NCBI GenBank assembly: GCA_910578825.1
Contig: CAJTSB010000031.1
Coordinates: 20,491-29,143, forward strand
Source of the DNA: an uncultured Lachnospiraceae bacterium
Lineage (GTDB): Bacteria; Bacillota; Clostridia; Lachnospirales; Lachnospiraceae
DNA length: 8,653 nucleotides
Reading direction: 5' to 3'
The notes beneath the pieces were generated by a model. It did not search any database and was not told where the DNA came from. It worked only from the letters and a program-made list of their open reading frames with translations. A program made the position numbers and the translations under genes. This document shows positions 6,462 to 8,653 of the stretch, in pieces; the stretch's first letter is position 1; every line of letters starts with the position of its first letter.

Positions 6462-7024
6462 ATCATGACCGCGATAAACGACTGTGTTAAAATATCGGCG
6501 ACGACCTCCGCGGGAGCCTGAAAATTTTCTGCGCTCCATTTGTGGAGCACGCCGACCGTGCTGCCGATGACACAGGCAATCATATAGGAGAATTCTTCCT
6601 TGCTGGGATGGGAAGGATCCGTGTTTTGCATGACATTCGATACATAGCGGTGGAACATGGTGATGAATTTCTCAAAAAATGCACCGCCGCCTGGGTTGCG
6701 TAAGAGATTTGCCAGAAATGGGTTTGTCATTGTGTATTCGCAGATTGTCAGAAAATATGTTTTGCAGATTTCCCGGTCATTTTTGGGGCGAAACGTTTCC
6801 ATTAAGGAAAATATGTCCTGTATGGTCTTATCTTCAACAGCAATTACGAGGGCTGGAATATTTTCGAAGTGATTGTAAAAGGTGCTTCGGACGATTCCGG
6901 CTCTCTTTATAACATCGGAAACGGTTATTTTATCTAATTCTTTTTCTTTGAGGACTAAAAAGAACGCGTCGTAGATGGCTTCGTCGGCGACGGAATATCT
7001 TTCGTCCTGGATTTCGTTCATCAT
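6446..7024 (-). CDS. TetR/AcrR-family transcriptional regulator
   Basis: Regulator of 192 aa, the normal TetR length. The N-terminal helix-turn-helix spans about residues 32-55: DKITVSDVIKRAGIVRSTFY, followed by NHF, the usual TetR signature. The rest is a helical ligand and dimer domain with no motif that reveals its ligand. The frame stays open to an ATG at 7042, but codons 2-3 of that version are AGG AGG, which is clearly the ribosome binding site of the ATG at 7024. A -10 element at 7048-7053 would also start transcription near 7041, after that upstream ATG. Its tail-to-tail overlap with the ligase gene makes the condensation/carrier/ligase operon a reasonable target, and autoregulation is common in the family. 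Both are inference. Confidence 0.92.
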   Translation of the reverse strand: MMNEIQDERYSVADEAIYDAFFLVLKEKELDKITVSDVIKRAGIVRSTFYNHFENIPALVIAVEDKTIQDIFSLMETFRPKNDREICKTYFLTICEYTMTNPFLANLLRNPGGGAFFEKFITMFHRYVSNVMQNTDPSHPSKEEFSYMIACVIGSTVGVLHKWSAENFQAPAEVVADILTQSFIAVMMPFIS

Positions 7025-7033
7025 AGGTTGATT

Positions 7034-7039
7034 CCTCCT
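7034..7039 (-). promoter_or_regulatory. Ribosome binding site fixing the TetR start
   Basis: AGGAGG on the minus strand, 9 nt before the ATG at 7024. A second ATG follows directly at 7021, with 12-nt spacing and therefore less likely. Confidence 0.85.
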
Positions 7040-7047
7040 CATGTCCT

Positions 7048-7079
7048 ATTGTATCATAAAATCCACATAAATTTACAAT
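7048..7079 (-). promoter_or_regulatory. TetR promoter overlapped by an inverted repeat
   Basis: On the minus strand TACAAT (7048-7053) is preceded by TG one base upstream (7055-7056), an extended -10. A -35-like TTGTAA (7073-7078) lies at 19 bp, or TGTAAA at 18 bp. The plus strand shows ATTGTA at 7048-7053 and TACAAT at 7074-7079, a perfect 6-bp inverted repeat covering both promoter elements. It could be an autoregulatory operator, but part of the match comes from the promoter hexamers themselves. The predicted leader is only about 17 nt. Confidence 0.5.
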
Positions 7080-7181
7080 AATTAGCTTTCTTTTTTTTCT
7101 GCGGCGTGTTAAGGTAAGATAACGCTACAGATGGGAGATGCTATCATAGTGGAAGAAAATAAAAGCAAAGGAGAAGATGAT

Positions 7182-7535
7182 ATGTTATTCATAGAATATC
7201 CAAAATGTTCTACCTGTAAAAAGGCAAAAAATTGGCTGGACGCACAGAATGTCGCGTACGAGGACCGTCATATTGTAGAAGATAATCCCACGTATGAGGA
7301 ATTGAAACAGTGGTACGAAAAAAGTGGTCTGCCGCTGAAACGTTTTTTCAATACCAGCGGCATGTTGTACCGGGAAATGCAGTTAAAGGACAGGCTGCCT
7401 GATATGAGCGAGGAGGAACAGCTGCAATTGCTTGCGACAAATGGAATGCTTGTGAAACGACCACTGCTTGTGGATGATCATATGGTACTTACAGGTTTTA
7501 AAGAGGCGGAGTGGGAGGAACGTATCTCGTCTTAA
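7182..7535 (+). CDS. ArsC/Spx-family thioredoxin-fold protein
   Basis: Protein of 117 aa, typical of the small arsenate-reductase-like and Spx/MgsR/YffB family. It opens with FIEYPKCSTCKKAKNWL: Cys9 and Cys12 form a CxxC redox pair in the first thioredoxin-fold turn. RFFNTSG (54-60) and KRPLLVD (92-98), with the family's Arg93-Pro94, complete the signature. Members reduce arsenate with glutaredoxin or thioredoxin, bind RNA polymerase (Spx), or have no known role; sequence alone does not decide which. No ars genes are nearby, so arsenate detoxification is not supported. The ATG at 7182 has AAGGAG (7168-7173) 8 nt upstream; the in-frame ATG at 7131 lacks a good site. The next gene follows 33 bp later with no terminator between, so they may be co-transcribed. 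I found no convincing promoter in 7081-7181. Confidence 0.88.
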   Translation: MLFIEYPKCSTCKKAKNWLDAQNVAYEDRHIVEDNPTYEELKQWYEKSGLPLKRFFNTSGMLYREMQLKDRLPDMSEEEQLQLLATNGMLVKRPLLVDDHMVLTGFKEAEWEERISS

Positions 7536-7568
7536 AAATATTGATGCAGAAGGAAGGGTGAATGAACA

Positions 7569-8653
7569 ATGAAATTAAGGAAATTAAGACAGATGAATAA
7601 GAGAGGAATTGCCGTGGCGTTATGTCTCGTTCTGGCGGTTTCTATGGGAGAGTCCTCTGTCTCGCTTGCCGCAGGGCGTGACCAGACAGAGAACGCGGCA
7701 GGAGGAGAGGCTGCAACTGCGGGAAATAAGCGGCAGGCAGCAGATGTGGTACGGCATGCAGAAGCGCTTGATCGCGGCGTAATTGCCATCAAGACGGCGG
7801 ACGGTGTATATCTGAGTTGGAGATATCTGGGTACGGATGCTGCAAATACATCTTTTGATATTTATCGGGATGGGCAGAAAATCACAGATACCCCTGTCAC
7901 AGACAGCACCAATTATGTGGACAAACAGGGAACCTTGCAGTCGGTCTACTCTATACATACGCTGGTCGCAGGCAAGGAGACGCAGTGTAGCGAAGACATC
8001 CGCGTCAATGCCAACGATTTTTTTGATATTGAATTGGATATGCCTGCCCCCGGGGTAACTCCGACTGGACAGGAATACGATTATTCCCCCAACGATGCGA
8101 GCTGTGGGGATCTGGATGGCGATGGGGAATATGAAATTGTTCTCAAATGGATGCCTTCGAATTCCGGCGATAACATGGCGGACGGCTATCGGGGAAACGT
8201 CTATTATGACGCCTATAAACTGGACGGCACCAGGCTGTGGCGGATTGACATGGGCGTCAATATCCGTGCCGGCGCACATTATACGCCGTTCATGGTCTAC
8301 GATTTTGATGGGGACGGTTATGCGGAGCTGGTGATGAAGACAGCGGACGGCACTATCGACGGCAGAGGGAAAATGATAGGGCAGGATAAGGATTGGCGAA
8401 ATGGAGCAGGAACGATCATGGAGGGACCGGAATATCTGACTCTGTTTGACGGATTTACCGGGGAGGCGTTAGATACGATTGACTATGAACCGGGACGTAA
8501 CCACCGTGGCAAGCCAGGGGAAAATGTCAATGCTGATTACTGGGGCGATGGGTTCGGCAACCGCAGCGAGCGTTATCTGGCGGCAGTTGCTTACTTAAAC
8601 GGAATCACGCCCAGCGTACTGATGTGCCGGGGATATTATGTAAACTTTGGTCT
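7569..8653 (+). CDS. Secreted rhamnogalacturonan lyase, PL11 (YesW-like), 3'-truncated
   Basis: The first 361 codons of a pectinase that runs off the window; family members are about 600 aa or longer. Residues 1-34 form a Sec signal peptide: a basic start, the hydrophobic core IAVALCLVLAV, and a likely cut after SLA. There is no lipobox, so the enzyme is probably released or held by a later domain. After a low-complexity Ala/Gly linker, EALDRGVIAIKTADGVYLSWR (65-85) begins the fibronectin-like N-terminal domain of the family. The beta-propeller follows, with calcium-type loops DLDGDGEYE (181-189) and DFDGDGYAE (245-253), IRAGAHYTPF (232-241), MKTADGT (256-262), GFGNRSERYLAAVAYL (328-343) and MCRGYY (352-357). 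PL11 enzymes cut the rhamnose-galacturonate backbone of pectin by beta-elimination. The ATG at 7569 follows AAGGAAGG (7550-7557). Confidence 0.93.
   Translation, partial: MKLRKLRQMNKRGIAVALCLVLAVSMGESSVSLAAGRDQTENAAGGEAATAGNKRQAADVVRHAEALDRGVIAIKTADGVYLSWRYLGTDAANTSFDIYRDGQKITDTPVTDSTNYVDKQGTLQSVYSIHTLVAGKETQCSEDIRVNANDFFDIELDMPAPGVTPTGQEYDYSPNDASCGDLDGDGEYEIVLKWMPSNSGDNMADGYRGNVYYDAYKLDGTRLWRIDMGVNIRAGAHYTPFMVYDFDGDGYAELVMKTADGTIDGRGKMIGQDKDWRNGAGTIMEGPEYLTLFDGFTGEALDTIDYEPGRNHRGKPGENVNADYWGDGFGNRSERYLAAVAYLNGITPSVLMCRGYYVNFG

Noticed and set aside
7090..7125. Possible promoter (TAAGAT at 7115-7120) and the small repeat GTTA/TAAC before the ArsC-like gene
   Set aside because: The -10 matches only 4 of 6 bases, the -35 position is just a T run, and the 4-bp arms are within chance.
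7131..7181. Longer ArsC-like start at ATG 7131
   Set aside because: No good ribosome binding site; family members start almost directly at the first beta strand, which matches the ATG at 7182 with AAGGAG 8 nt upstream.
7620..8279. 219-codon open frame on the minus strand opposite the lyase, and shorter plus-strand frames at 7837 and 8095
   Set aside because: They are shadows of the plus-strand PL11 frame from 7569, which has a signal peptide and many family motifs and runs off the window end.

Overview
The window looks like a chromosomal segment of a gut-type, low-to-mid GC Firmicute, most likely a Lachnospiraceae or related Clostridia. This rests on AGGAGG-type ribosome binding sites, TATAAT-type promoters, compact operons, a VanRS-like two-component system and a secreted pectin-backbone lyase. 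No rRNA, tRNA, CRISPR array, insertion sequence or phage gene is visible.

Layout. (1) 1-1740: the 3' part of an OmpR-family response regulator, overlapped by 14 bp by a membrane histidine kinase. (2) 1741-1974: intergenic, with an extended -10 promoter. (3) 1975-2946: a membrane-anchored alpha/beta hydrolase, closed by a near-perfect intrinsic terminator. (4) 3002-3213: a leader with several inverted repeats. (5) 3214-6451: a tight three-gene operon of a free-standing condensation-domain protein, an acyl carrier protein and an AMP-forming acyl ligase. (6) 6446-7024, minus strand: a TetR-family regulator meeting the ligase tail to tail, with a 6-bp overlap. (7) 7182-7535: a small ArsC/Spx-family thioredoxin-fold protein. 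(8) 7569 to the window end: the N-terminal part of a secreted rhamnogalacturonan lyase (PL11, YesW-like).

The most interesting part is region 5. It is a nonribosomal-peptide-like assembly line broken into three separate proteins: activation, carrier and condensation. The simplest reading is that the ligase adenylates a carboxylic acid and loads it on the carrier serine, and the condensation protein passes the acyl group to a free amine or alcohol. No second carrier, thioesterase, phosphopantetheinyl transferase or exporter lies in the window. The acceptor is therefore probably a small soluble or membrane molecule, and the product cannot be named from sequence. The convergent TetR gene and the structured leader suggest regulation.

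Several starts given here are shorter than the longest open frame, because clear ribosome binding sites fix them: condensation protein 3214, carrier protein 4657, TetR 7024 and ArsC-like protein 7182. Domain calls come from reading motifs by eye. No database search was possible.
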